The notes beneath the pieces were generated by a model. That model was not told the DNA's origin, ran no database searches, and saw only the letters and a list, made by a program, of their open reading frames with translations. The translations under genes and the position numbers were made by a program. A stretch of DNA of 64,000 nt from Citrobacter arsenatis (GTDB lineage: Bacteria > Pseudomonadota > Gammaproteobacteria > Enterobacterales > Enterobacteriaceae). This document shows, piece by piece, positions 16,831-27,333 of the stretch (positions are counted from its first letter, which is position 1; every line of letters starts with the position of its first letter). The DNA is taken from NCBI RefSeq assembly GCF_004353845.1, contig NZ_CP037864.1, forward strand, positions 372,001-436,000, in the 5' to 3' direction.

Positions 16831-18480
16831 TTAGTGCGCGCGACCTTGTTCTACGCCGTACCCGGTCTGGGAACGGATGAACTGAGCACGGAACTGCTCG
16901 CGTTCGCGATTGCCTTCTTCTGAGTTGTCGGTAGCAGAGAAGAACCAAATCCCGAGGAATGCTACGCTAATGGAGAACAGCGCCGGATACTCATACGGGA
17001 AAATGGCTTTTTCGTGGCCGAGGATCTGCACCCAAATCGTCGGGCCAAGCACCATCAGCACCACCGCCGTTAGCAGACCTAACCAGCCGCCCATCATCGC
17101 GCCACGCGTGGTCAGTTTTGACCAGTACATGGAGAGCAGAATGATGGGGAAGTTGCAGCTGGCCGCGATAGCAAATGCCAGGCCGACCATGAAGGCGATG
17201 TTCTGGTTCTCAAACAGCACGCCGAGCAGAATAGCAATCACGCCCAGCACCAGTACGGTGATTTTCGAGACTCGCAGCTCTTCACGTTCGGTTGCGCCTT
17301 TGCGGAACACGTTGGCGTACAGGTCATGAGAAACTGCCGATGCACCCGCCAGCGTCAGGCCGGCAACCACCGCCAGAATGGTGGCAAAGGCCACTGCTGA
17401 GATGAAGCCGAGGAACAGGTTACCGCCCACCGCGTTCGCCAGGTGAACCGCCGCCATGTTGTTACCGCCGATCAACGCGCCAGCAGCGTCTTTGTAGGCC
17501 GGATTAGCCCCTACCAGCATGATTGCGCCAAAGCCGATGATAAAGGTCAGGATGTAGAAATAACCCATAAAACCGGTGGCATAGAACACGCTCTTACGCG
17601 CTTCGCGGGCATCGCTGACCGTGAAGAAACGCATCAGGATGTGCGGCAAGCCTGCCGTACCAAACATCAGACCAAGACCTAACGACAGCGCGGAGATCGG
17701 GTCTTTAACCAGCCCGCCCGGACTCATAATGGCTGAACCTTTCGGGTGTACCGCCATCGCTTCGGTGAACAGGTTGTTGAAGCTAAAGCCAACGTGCTTC
17801 ATCACCATGAAGGCCATAAAGCTGGCGCCGAACAGCAACAGAACGGCTTTGATGATCTGTACCCAGGTGGTCGCCAACATGCCGCCAAACAGAACGTACA
17901 TCATCATCAGCACGCCAACCAGTACGACGGCGATGTGATAGTTCAGACCAAATAGCAGCTCAATCAGCTTACCTGCGCCGACCATCTGGGCGATCAGGTA
18001 CAGCGCGACCACCACCAGGGAACCACAGGCCGAGAGAATACGGATTGGCCCTTGCTTCAGGCGATAAGAAGCCACGTCTGCAAAGGTGTAACGACCCAGG
18101 TTACGCAAACGCTCAGCAATCAGGAACAGGATAATTGGCCAGCCGACCAGGAAGCCGAGCGAGTAAATCAGCCCGTCATAACCGGAGGTAAAGACCAGCG
18201 CGGAAATCCCGAGGAACGATGCAGCAGACATATAGTCGCCCGCAATCGCCAGCCCGTTCTGGAAACCGGTGATGTTACCGCCAGCGGTGTAGTAGTCATT
18301 CCGCGAACGCACGCGTTTAGACGCCCAGTAGGTAATGCCGAGCGTAAAAATGACGAAAATCAGGAACATAACAATCGCCTGCCAGTTGGTTGGCTGGCGT
18401 TGGACTGCTCCGCTAATAGCATCCGCCGCGTTTGCGGCGAAGGGCAGCGTGGCGGCAAGCGCCGTCAGGACTCTCTTCAT
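16831..18480 (-). CDS. actP: Acetate/glycolate:cation symporter ActP
   Basis: Sodium:solute symporter family (SSS) permease for acetate and glycolate, 549 residues as in E. coli. A cleavable signal-like N-terminus (MKRVLTALAATLPFAANAAD) precedes 13 membrane helices. SSS hallmarks are RNDYYTAGGNITGFQNGLAI and GTAGLPHILMRFFTVSDARE. It is the last gene of acs-yjcH-actP and overlaps yjcH by 4 bases (ATGA), so acetate uptake and activation are made together. Confidence 0.97.
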   Translation of the reverse strand: MKRVLTALAATLPFAANAADAISGAVQRQPTNWQAIVMFLIFVIFTLGITYWASKRVRSRNDYYTAGGNITGFQNGLAIAGDYMSAASFLGISALVFTSGYDGLIYSLGFLVGWPIILFLIAERLRNLGRYTFADVASYRLKQGPIRILSACGSLVVVALYLIAQMVGAGKLIELLFGLNYHIAVVLVGVLMMMYVLFGGMLATTWVQIIKAVLLLFGASFMAFMVMKHVGFSFNNLFTEAMAVHPKGSAIMSPGGLVKDPISALSLGLGLMFGTAGLPHILMRFFTVSDAREARKSVFYATGFMGYFYILTFIIGFGAIMLVGANPAYKDAAGALIGGNNMAAVHLANAVGGNLFLGFISAVAFATILAVVAGLTLAGASAVSHDLYANVFRKGATEREELRVSKITVLVLGVIAILLGVLFENQNIAFMVGLAFAIAASCNFPIILLSMYWSKLTTRGAMMGGWLGLLTAVVLMVLGPTIWVQILGHEKAIFPYEYPALFSISVAFLGIWFFSATDNSEEGNREREQFRAQFIRSQTGYGVEQGRAH

Positions 18481-18791
18481 GATGCTTTAACCTCGTGCAG
18501 AACCGCATTGTTCAGGCGATCGAATTCACCGTTTGCCCGCCAGATGTAGATCCCGGTCAGGATAAAGGAAATAAGGATCACACCGACCCCAATTGGAATA
18601 CCGCGGGTGACGCTGGTTCCCGCGTGTAGCGGAGTACCCAGCCAGCCCGGCGCAAAGGCAATTAATAAAATAAAGCTGATATAAACTGCCAGCATGATGA
18701 TGGACAGAATGGTGGCAAACCGTTGCCGTTTTTCAACTAACTCCCTGAAACGCGCACTGTCTTCTATCCGCTGATAAATAGAGTCATTCAT
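18477..18791 (-). CDS. yjcH: DUF485 membrane protein YjcH
   Basis: A 104-residue inner-membrane protein (DUF485) with two membrane helices (about 27-48 and 63-86), always encoded beside ActP-type permeases; probably an accessory subunit, function unproven. I start at MNDSIYQRIED (ATG 18791), matching E. coli; the long upstream in-frame extension runs through an ERIC element and is not coding. Confidence 0.92.
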   Translation of the reverse strand: MNDSIYQRIEDSARFRELVEKRQRFATILSIIMLAVYISFILLIAFAPGWLGTPLHAGTSVTRGIPIGVGVILISFILTGIYIWRANGEFDRLNNAVLHEVKAS

Positions 18792-18808
18792 CACAGAGTC
18801 TCCAGAGA

Positions 18809-18935
18809 TATCCCCTTCGTCTTTCGTGCTACAGGTTCGTTGGCCGCACTCGCCCACCCCAGTCACATAGTTGCCTATGCTCCTGGGGATGTGCTCGCTT
18901 GCCGCCTTCCTGTAACACGAAATCCTTTGGGGGAG
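18809..18935. repeat. ERIC (IRU) element between acs and yjcH
   Basis: About 127 bp with the ERIC core: actcgcccaccccagtcaca, then tatgctcctggggatgtgct, and cgcttgccgccttcctg. Ends are set by alignment from memory to the ERIC consensus. It lies in the acs-yjcH gap, is transcribed with the operon, and would fold into a long RNA hairpin. Confidence 0.9.
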
Positions 18936-18979
18936 GGTTTTTATATTTCCCCCCCGATAAAGAGAGGGTAGGGTCAAAT

Positions 18980-19021
18980 TTGTAGGCCGGATAAGACGCT
19001 TCCGCGTCGGCATCCGGCATT
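18980..19021. repeat. Single REP unit after acs
   Basis: ttgtaggccggataagacgc ... gtcggcatccggca: one complete REP 13 bases after the acs stop on the minus strand, next to the ERIC element. Confidence 0.9.
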
Positions 19022-19033
19022 TTCAGGACTTTG

Positions 19034-20992
<1,959 letters not shown>

Positions 20993-21248
20993 GGCTTTTG
21001 TTCTCCTTGTAGGATGTTAATAATATGTCGCATAAACGTTAAATGTAGGGGCTTTGAGAGTTTTGTTTAGTATTTGGGCGGCAGATCACGCAATAAACGA
21101 ATTGTGCAAATTAGCGACAAACTGAATTTTGAAGGGAGCTAGCAAAAATTGATTAATTCTCGCGATAACATGGGGTTATCTAAAAGATTATTGAAAAGGT
21201 GATCTGTCTCTTAATTAGGCCAAAGAGTGAGAGATTTGAGGGGGGTTA

Positions 21249-21264
21249 TAACTCTAAAGTGGTA
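21249..21264 (+). promoter_or_regulatory. NarL/NarP 7-2-7 site upstream of nrfA
   Basis: taactct-aa-agtggta forms inverted heptamers centred at 21256.5, that is -74.5 from the inferred nrfA start at about 21331. E. coli nrfA has its main NarL/NarP site at -74.5. Confidence 0.7.
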
Positions 21265-21282
21265 TTTTACATACACTTACAA

Positions 21283-21296
21283 TTGATTAAAGACAA
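21283..21296 (+). promoter_or_regulatory. FNR site of the nrfA promoter
   Basis: ttgat-taaa-gacaa matches TTGAT-N4-ATCAA at 8 of 10 positions. Its centre is 41.5 bases before a start set by the -10 tacaaa at 21319-21324, the class II FNR position known for E. coli nrfA. Confidence 0.75.
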
Positions 21297-21426
21297 CATT
21301 TTCAGTGTGGTTTCTTGTTACAAATAGGGTGGAGCAATGTCATGACAGTATTCGTGTGGTTGCTGTTATGGAAAACAATAAAAGAACCGCCATTGCAGAT
21401 AATGGCGTCATCTGGATGAGACCCCT

Positions 21427-22863
21427 ATGGCAAGGATAAAATCACGCGTACGCCGTTTCTTCAGCCTGTTATTACCTTTATTATTTATCTCTGCTGTTCA
21501 CGCTGAACAAACTCCTGTACCCGCAAAAACCGTCACCGTTGAAGCGAAGAATGAAACCTTCGCTCCTCAGCATCCCGATCAATATCTCTCCTGGAAAGCC
21601 ACGTCTGAGCAATCAGCCCGTGAAGATGCGCTGGCAGAAGATCCGCGTCTGGTGATTCTGTGGGCGGGATATCCCTTCTCGCGCGATTACAACAAACCGC
21701 GTGGACACGCATATGCCGTGACCGATGTGCGTGAAACCTTACGTACCGGCGCACCAAAAACGGCTGAAGATGGTCCGCTGCCGATGGCCTGCTGGAGCTG
21801 CAAAAGCCCGGACGTAGCGCGTCTTATCCAGAAAGACGGTGAAGATGGCTACTTCCACGGAAAATGGGCGCGCGGCGGTCCGGAAATTGTTAACAACCTC
21901 GGTTGTGCAGATTGCCATAACACCGCATCGGCGGACTTCGCCAAAGGCAAGCCAGAACTGACGCTGTCGCGTCCTTATGCAGAACGCGCGATGGAAGCGA
22001 TCGGCAAACCGTTTGAGAAAGCCGGTCGCTTTGACCAGCAATCCATGGTCTGCGGCCAGTGCCACGTGGAATACTACTTCGACGGTAAAAACAAAGCCGT
22101 TAAATTCCCGTGGGACGACGGCATGAAAGTCGAGAACATGGAGAAATACTACGACACCATCGCCTTCTCTGACTGGACCAACTCCCTGTCTAAAACGCCG
22201 ATGCTGAAAGCGCAGCACCCGGAATATGAAACCTGGAGCGCAGGTATCCACGGCAAAAACAACGTGACCTGTATCGACTGTCACATGCCGAAAGTGCAAA
22301 ACGCGGAAGGCAAGATCTACACCGACCATAAGATTGGCAACCCGTTCGATAACTTCGCTCAGACCTGCGCGAACTGCCACACCCAGGACAAAGCGTCCCT
22401 GCAAAAAGTGGTCGCCGAGCGTAAACAGGCCATCCATGACCTGAAAATCAAGGTTGAAGATCAGCTGGTACATGCGCACTTCGAAGCGAAAGCCGCGTGG
22501 GATGCGGGCGCGACCGAAGCGGAAATGAAGCCGATTCTGGAAGATATCCGTCACGCGCAATGGCGTTGGGACCTGTCTATCGCCTCACACGGCATTCACA
22601 TGCACGCCCCAGAAGAAGGACTGCGGATGCTGGGTAGCGCAATGGATAAAGCCGCCGATGCGCGTACCAAACTGGTCCGTCTGCTGGCGACCAAAGGCAT
22701 CACCCATGAAATCCCGTTACCGGATATCTCTACTAAAGAGAAAGCCCAGGCGGCGATTGGTCTGAACATGCAGCAAATCAACGCTGAGAAGCAGGACTTC
22801 ATCAAAACGGTGATTCCGCAGTGGGAAGATCAGGCGCGTAAAAACGGTCTGTTAAGCCAATAA
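21427..22863 (+). CDS. nrfA: Periplasmic nitrite reductase NrfA (cytochrome c552)
   Basis: Pentahaem cytochrome that reduces nitrite to ammonium by six electrons in the periplasm during anaerobic growth. The 478-residue precursor has a signal peptide ending near VHAEQ. The active-site haem motif is CWSCK, with lysine as proximal ligand; four CxxCH motifs follow (CADCH, CGQCH, CIDCH, CANCH). The YYFDGKNK region and the SHGIHMHAPEE His motif match E. coli. First gene of nrfABCDEFG. Confidence 0.98.
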   Translation: MARIKSRVRRFFSLLLPLLFISAVHAEQTPVPAKTVTVEAKNETFAPQHPDQYLSWKATSEQSAREDALAEDPRLVILWAGYPFSRDYNKPRGHAYAVTDVRETLRTGAPKTAEDGPLPMACWSCKSPDVARLIQKDGEDGYFHGKWARGGPEIVNNLGCADCHNTASADFAKGKPELTLSRPYAERAMEAIGKPFEKAGRFDQQSMVCGQCHVEYYFDGKNKAVKFPWDDGMKVENMEKYYDTIAFSDWTNSLSKTPMLKAQHPEYETWSAGIHGKNNVTCIDCHMPKVQNAEGKIYTDHKIGNPFDNFAQTCANCHTQDKASLQKVVAERKQAIHDLKIKVEDQLVHAHFEAKAAWDAGATEAEMKPILEDIRHAQWRWDLSIASHGIHMHAPEEGLRMLGSAMDKAADARTKLVRLLATKGITHEIPLPDISTKEKAQAAIGLNMQQINAEKQDFIKTVIPQWEDQARKNGLLSQ

Positions 22864-22869
22864 CCCCAT

Positions 22870-22889
22870 TTCGCCCCGCAAGGGGCGAA
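22870..22889 (+). terminator. Intercistronic hairpin nrfA-nrfB
   Basis: ttcgcccc-gcaa-ggggcgaa: a perfect eight-base stem with a GCAA tetraloop 7 bases after the nrfA stop and no T-run. More likely an mRNA-stabilising or attenuating hairpin than a full terminator; it could raise nrfA output relative to nrfB-G. Confidence 0.7.
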
Positions 22890-22907
22890 TAACTCAACGG
22901 AGTGAAT

Positions 22908-23474
22908 ATGAGCGTATTACGTTCGTTATTAACTGCTGGGGTGCTGGCGTCAGGCTTGTTATGGAGCCTGAGTGGAATTACTGCCACGCCAACGCCGCAG
23001 GAGCCGGATCAACGCTGGACGGTTACCCAACAGCGTAATCCGGATGCCGCCTGTCTGGACTGTCACAAGCCGGATACCGAAGGCATGCATGGTAAGCATG
23101 CGGAAGTCATCAACCCGAATAACAAACTGCCGGTCACCTGCACCAACTGCCACGGCCAGCCGTCACCAAACCACCGTGAAGGGGTCAAGGATGTGATGCG
23201 CTTTAATGAGCCGATGTACAACGTGGAGCAGCAGAACAGCGTCTGTATGTCTTGTCACCTGCCTGAGCAGTTGCAAAAAGCGTTCTGGCCGCACGATGTC
23301 CACGTAACCAAAGTGGCGTGTGCCAGCTGTCACTCACTGCATCCGAAGCAAGACACGATGCAGACGCTAAGTGATAAAGGACGGATCAAAATTTGCGTCG
23401 ATTGCCACAGCGATCAGCGTAACAATCCGAACTTTAACCCAGCGTCGGTACCGTTGCTTAAGGAGCATCCATGA
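22908..23474 (+). CDS. nrfB: Pentahaem cytochrome NrfB
   Basis: Periplasmic electron carrier that passes electrons from NrfCD to NrfA. 188 residues as in E. coli, with a signal peptide (MSVLRSLLTAGVLASGLLWS...) and five CxxCH haem motifs: CLDCH, CTNCH, CMSCH, CASCH, CVDCH. I use ATG 22908 rather than GTG 22902 because it matches the E. coli start and lies behind caacggag. It overlaps nrfC by 4 bases. Confidence 0.97.
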   Translation: MSVLRSLLTAGVLASGLLWSLSGITATPTPQEPDQRWTVTQQRNPDAACLDCHKPDTEGMHGKHAEVINPNNKLPVTCTNCHGQPSPNHREGVKDVMRFNEPMYNVEQQNSVCMSCHLPEQLQKAFWPHDVHVTKVACASCHSLHPKQDTMQTLSDKGRIKICVDCHSDQRNNPNFNPASVPLLKEHP

Positions 23475-24142
23475 GTTGCTCTCGTCGCCAGTTTATCACC
23501 GGCGTCGGCGCGCTGGTGGCAGTGAGCGGGACGGCGGGACGCGTTGTGGCGAAAACGCTGAACATCAACGGCGTGCGTTACGGTATGGTACATGATGAGT
23601 CATTATGCATCGGCTGTACGGCCTGCATGGATGCTTGTCGGGAAGTCAACAACGTGCCGGAAGGCGTATCGCGACTGACGATTATTCGCAGCGAGCCGCA
23701 GGGGACGTTTCCTGATGTGAAGTATCGTTTCTTCCGTCACTCGTGCCAGCACTGCGACCACGCTCCCTGCGTTGACGTCTGTCCGACGGGGGCATCGTAT
23801 CGTGATGCCGCCAACGGCATTGTGGATGTGAATCCAGACCTTTGCGTTGGCTGCCAGTACTGCATCGCCGCGTGTCCTTATCGCGTGCGCTTTATCCATC
23901 CGGTGAGCAAAACGGCGGATAAATGCGATTTCTGCCGGAAAACCAACCTGAAAGCGGGCAAACAGCCCGCCTGCGTGGAGTCATGCCCGACGAAGGCGCT
24001 GACGTTTGGTAATCTGGACGATCCTAACAGCGATATCTCTCGTTTGTTGCAGCAGAAAACCACCTACCGTTACAAGCTGGCGTTAGGCACAAAACCGAAG
24101 GTCTACCGCGTTCCCTTTAAATTTGGGGAGGTGAGCCAATGA
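23471..24142 (+). CDS. nrfC: NrfC, four-cluster Fe-S subunit
   Basis: Periplasm-facing ferredoxin-like subunit that carries electrons from membrane subunit NrfD to NrfB. 223 residues; the N-terminus SCSRRQFITGVGALVAVSG is a twin-arginine-type signal. The [4Fe-4S] motifs are CIGCTACMDAC, CQHCDHAPCVDVCP, CVGCQYCIAACPY and CDFCRKT...CVESCP. Start and stop codons overlap with both neighbours, indicating coupled translation. Confidence 0.97.
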   Translation: MSCSRRQFITGVGALVAVSGTAGRVVAKTLNINGVRYGMVHDESLCIGCTACMDACREVNNVPEGVSRLTIIRSEPQGTFPDVKYRFFRHSCQHCDHAPCVDVCPTGASYRDAANGIVDVNPDLCVGCQYCIAACPYRVRFIHPVSKTADKCDFCRKTNLKAGKQPACVESCPTKALTFGNLDDPNSDISRLLQQKTTYRYKLALGTKPKVYRVPFKFGEVSQ

Positions 24143-25095
24143 CATCCGCTTCTGCATTTCATTTTGAATCACTGGTATGGGACTGGCCCATTGCCATCTA
24201 TCTGTTCCTGATTGGCATCTCCGCCGGACTGGTCACGCTGGCGATTCTACTGCGTCGTTTCCATCCGGAGGCGGGCGGTTCGGACAGCACGCTGCTGCGC
24301 ACCACGCTGGTGTTAGGGCCGGGGGCGATTATCTTCGGCCTGTTAATTCTGGTGTTCCACCTGACGCGTCCATGGACCTTCTGGAAACTGATGTTCCACT
24401 ACAGCTTCACTTCGGTGATGTCGATGGGGGTCATGCTGTTCCAGTTGTACATGGTGGTGTTAGTGCTGTGGCTGGCAAAAATCTTTGAAAAAGAGGTGAT
24501 TGCCCTGCAACAGCGCTGGCTGCCACGGTTAGGAATAGTGCAGAAAGCGCTGACGCTGATAACGCCGTTCCATCGTGCGCTTGAGACGTTAATGCTGGTG
24601 CTGGCGGTCCTGCTCGGGGCGTACACCGGGTTCTTGCTGTCGGCGCTGAAATCCTACCCGTTCCTGAATAACCCGATCCTGCCGGTGCTGTTCCTGTTCT
24701 CCGGAATCTCCTCCGGCGCGGCGGTGGCGCTGATCGCCATGGCGTTACGCCATCGTAGCAACCCGCACAGCACTGAAGCGCACTTTGTGCATCGCATGGA
24801 GGTCCCGGTGGTATGGCTGGAGATCTTCCTGCTGGCGGCGTTCTTTGTTGGTCTGGCGCTGGGCGATGACGGAAAAATGCGTGCGCTGGCGGCGGCTCTG
24901 GGCGGCGGATTCTGGACCTGGTGGTTCTGGCTTGGCGTGGCAGGACTTGGATTGGTATTGCCGATGCTGCTAAAACCCTGGGCCAACCGCAGTTCGACGT
25001 TTCATGGCGTGCTGGCAGTGTGTGGCGCCAGTCTGACCGGCGTGCTGTTGCTGCGCTTTTTTATACTCTATGCGGGTCAGCTAACCGTTGCGTAA
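24139..25095 (+). CDS. nrfD: NrfD, membrane quinol-oxidising subunit
   Basis: Inner-membrane subunit (NrfD/PsrC family) that oxidises menaquinol and feeds NrfC. 318 residues with eight hydrophobic segments; begins MTSASAFHFESLVWDWPIAI as in E. coli. Overlaps the nrfC stop by 4 bases. nrfE coding sequence begins immediately afterwards. Confidence 0.96.
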   Translation: MTSASAFHFESLVWDWPIAIYLFLIGISAGLVTLAILLRRFHPEAGGSDSTLLRTTLVLGPGAIIFGLLILVFHLTRPWTFWKLMFHYSFTSVMSMGVMLFQLYMVVLVLWLAKIFEKEVIALQQRWLPRLGIVQKALTLITPFHRALETLMLVLAVLLGAYTGFLLSALKSYPFLNNPILPVLFLFSGISSGAAVALIAMALRHRSNPHSTEAHFVHRMEVPVVWLEIFLLAAFFVGLALGDDGKMRALAAALGGGFWTWWFWLGVAGLGLVLPMLLKPWANRSSTFHGVLAVCGASLTGVLLLRFFILYAGQLTVA

Positions 25096-25163
25096 GGTGA
25101 TATCTGGACGTTCTCCTTCCTGAAGCCGGTTTTCTGGCGCTGTTATTAAGCCTCGGGGTCAAT

Positions 25164-26831
25164 GTGTTGACCCCGCTTGCTGTGTTGGTGGGTGTCCGCC
25201 AGCGCTGGCAAGGCGTGATGCGTCTGGCAAGCGTGGGCGCATGGGTGCAATTTACTCTGCTGCTGCTGGCTTTTGCCATTCTGGTATTTAGCTTTTTGAC
25301 CAGCGACTTTTCGGTGGTTTACGTTGCTCAACACAGCTACAGCCTGCTGCCGTGGGGATTAAAACTGGCGGCGGTGTGGGGCGGGCATGAAGGATCGCTG
25401 CTGCTGTGGGTGCTGTTTCTTTCCGGCTGGAGCGCGCTGTTCGCTTTTCGCTATCGGCATGATTCCGACGCGCTGTTTCCACTGACGCTCAGCGTCCTTT
25501 CCATGATAACGGCCCTGCTGCTGCTGTTTGTGGTGGTATGGTCCGATCCGTTCGTGCGTATCTTCCCGCCAGCCATTGAAGGGCGCGACCTTAATCCGAT
25601 GCTGCAACATCTCGGGTTAATCCTCCACCCGCCGCTGCTATACCTGGGTTACGGTGGCCTGATGGTGGCGGCAGGTGTGGCGCTGGCCTCGTTGCTACGT
25701 GGTGACTTTAATGCGCAAAGCGCCTGGGTGTGCTGGCGCTGGGCGCTGCCTGGCTGGTGCGCGCTGACGCTGGGGATTATCCTCGGCTCCTGGTGGGCCT
25801 ACTGCGAGCTGGGCTGGGGCGGCTGGTGGTTCTGGGACCCGGTTGAAAACGCTTCTTTATTACCCTGGCTTTCCGCCAGCGCGCTGTTGCATAGCCTGTA
25901 CATCACATGCCAGCGCGGGATCTTCCGCCACTGGTCGCTGCTGTTGGCGATCGTCACGCTGATTTTATCGCTGCTCGGGACGCTGATTGTGCGTTCCGGC
26001 ATTCTCGTTTCGGTGCACGCTTTCGCGCTGGATAACGTTCGCGCCGCACCGCTGTTTGCGCTGTTTAGCGTATTGAGCCTGGCGTCGCTCGCGCTGTACG
26101 CCTGGCGAGGCCAACAAATTCGCCAGAGTGCGCGTTTTAGCGGCTGGTCACGCGAGATGCTGATTCTGGTCGCGTTATTACTTTTTTGCGCGGTGCTGCT
26201 GATCGTGCTGATTGGCACCCTCTATCCGATGATTTACGGGTTGTTCGGCTGGGGTCGGCTCTCTGTGGGCGCTCCGTATTTTAACCGCGCCACGCTGCCC
26301 TTTGGCCTGTTAATGCTGCTGGTTATTGTGCTGGCAACGGTCAGAAGTCGCAAAGTACCTGTTCGTTGTCAGCTTCCGGCACTGCTGGCGCATGCCGGGG
26401 TGCTGGTGTTTGCGGCGGGGATCGTTTTCTCCAGCGGCAGTCGTCAGGAGATAAGCCTGAATCTGAGTCCTGGGCAGCAGGTGGAACTAGCGGGATACAC
26501 TTTCCGTTTTGAGCGTCTCGACCTGGAAGCAAAAGGTAACTACACCAGTGAAAAAGCGCAGATCACGCTGTGGCAGGATGAGAAACGCATTGGCAGCCTG
26601 CAACCTGAAAGACGCTTCTATGCTGCGCGTCGTCAGCAGATGATGGAGCCGGGGATCCGCTGGGACCTGATGCATGACTGGTACGCGGTAATAGGCGAAA
26701 AAACCGGAGCGGACCGTTATGCCATGCGCTTGTACGTGCAGACCGGCGTGCGCTGGATTTGGGGCGGGGGGCTGTTAATGGTCTTTGGCGCGCTGCTGAG
26801 CGCATGGCGAGGGAGGAAGCGTGATGCGTAA
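25164..26831 (+). CDS. nrfE: Haem lyase subunit NrfE (CcmF-like)
   Basis: CcmF-family membrane protein that with NrfF and NrfG attaches haem to the unusual CWSCK motif of NrfA. From GTG 25164 it has 555 residues with many membrane helices, the tryptophan-rich haem-handling motif WAYCELGWGGWWFWDPVENAS, and conserved GRDLNPMLQH. The true start is probably upstream: the same frame is open from 25101 and reads LDVLLPEAGFLALLLSLG directly before NVLTPLA, resembling the family N-terminus, yet it contains no ATG, GTG or TTG. A CTG at 25104, six bases after aagg, is the best candidate. The end overlaps nrfF by 8 bases. Confidence 0.9.
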   Translation: MLTPLAVLVGVRQRWQGVMRLASVGAWVQFTLLLLAFAILVFSFLTSDFSVVYVAQHSYSLLPWGLKLAAVWGGHEGSLLLWVLFLSGWSALFAFRYRHDSDALFPLTLSVLSMITALLLLFVVVWSDPFVRIFPPAIEGRDLNPMLQHLGLILHPPLLYLGYGGLMVAAGVALASLLRGDFNAQSAWVCWRWALPGWCALTLGIILGSWWAYCELGWGGWWFWDPVENASLLPWLSASALLHSLYITCQRGIFRHWSLLLAIVTLILSLLGTLIVRSGILVSVHAFALDNVRAAPLFALFSVLSLASLALYAWRGQQIRQSARFSGWSREMLILVALLLFCAVLLIVLIGTLYPMIYGLFGWGRLSVGAPYFNRATLPFGLLMLLVIVLATVRSRKVPVRCQLPALLAHAGVLVFAAGIVFSSGSRQEISLNLSPGQQVELAGYTFRFERLDLEAKGNYTSEKAQITLWQDEKRIGSLQPERRFYAARRQQMMEPGIRWDLMHDWYAVIGEKTGADRYAMRLYVQTGVRWIWGGGLLMVFGALLSAWRGRKRDA

Positions 26832-27333
26832 ATTAATCACAGCGTTGCCGGATGGCGGCGTAAACGCCTTATCCAGCCTACAAGGTGCGCAAACCGTAGG
26901 CCGGATAAGCGCAGCGCCATCCGGCAGAAAGTTTTTACTCTTAACGCTCGTCCTGTTTTTCATTACTTTCGCCACCCATGCCCAGGTTGTGGATACCTGG
27001 CGCTTTGACAATCCGCAGCAGCAGGAGAAAGCGCTGTCTATTGCCAGTCAGCTACGCTGTCCGCAGTGTCAGAACCAGAACTTGCTGGAATCCAATGCGC
27101 CCGTGGCAGTCAGTATGCGCCATCAGGTTTACAGCATGGTTGCCGAAGGCAAAAGCGAAGCGGAAATCACCGCCTGGATGACCGAGCGTTACGGTGATTT
27201 CGTGCGCTACAATCCGCCGTTGAATGAGCAAACGCTGCTGCTGTGGGCGCTACCATGCCTGCTGTTATTACTGGTGGGCGTGGTGGTCTGGCGGGTGAGA
27301 AGGCGTCAATGCGCAGAGGAGGGGGAGCAATGA
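26824..27333 (+). CDS. nrfF: NrfF, CcmH-like thioredoxin-fold haem lyase subunit, with in-frame REP insertion
   Basis: Periplasmic, membrane-anchored CcmH-like protein that reduces apo-NrfA cysteines for haem attachment. The core AQVVDTWRFDNPQQQE, LRCPQCQNQNLLESNA (redox CPQC) and a C-terminal membrane helix match E. coli NrfF (127 residues). This version has 169 residues from ATG 26824, because a complete REP pair lies inside the reading frame after seven codons. It encodes about residues 8-35 (LPDGGVNALSSLQ...SAAPSG) just before the hydrophobic signal segment RKFLLLTLVLFFITFATHA. No alternative start lies between the REP and the signal segment. Whether the extended signal works is unknown. 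Overlaps nrfE and nrfG. Confidence 0.9.
   Translation: MRKLITALPDGGVNALSSLQGAQTVGRISAAPSGRKFLLLTLVLFFITFATHAQVVDTWRFDNPQQQEKALSIASQLRCPQCQNQNLLESNAPVAVSMRHQVYSMVAEGKSEAEITAWMTERYGDFVRYNPPLNEQTLLLWALPCLLLLLVGVVVWRVRRRQCAEEGEQ
26846..26927. repeat. REP pair inside the nrfF reading frame
   Basis: gttgccggatggcggcgtaaac ... (26846-26881) and cgtaggccggataagcgcag ... ccggca (26896-26927) are inverted REP units. Together they stay in frame without a stop and are translated as part of nrfF. Confidence 0.95.

Larger units (their letters stand above)
20993..21426. other. Shared acs/nrfA control region
   Basis: 434 bases between divergent acs and nrfA. The nrfA side holds a 7-2-7 NarL/NarP site, an FNR-like site and a -10 at textbook spacing (listed separately). 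The acs side is AT-rich with half-sites such as gatcacgc, but no complete CRP box I would defend. Confidence 0.7.

Noticed and set aside
18792..19013. N-terminal extension of yjcH
   Set aside because: The extra frame translates the ERIC and REP elements; E. coli YjcH starts at the internal ATG 18791.
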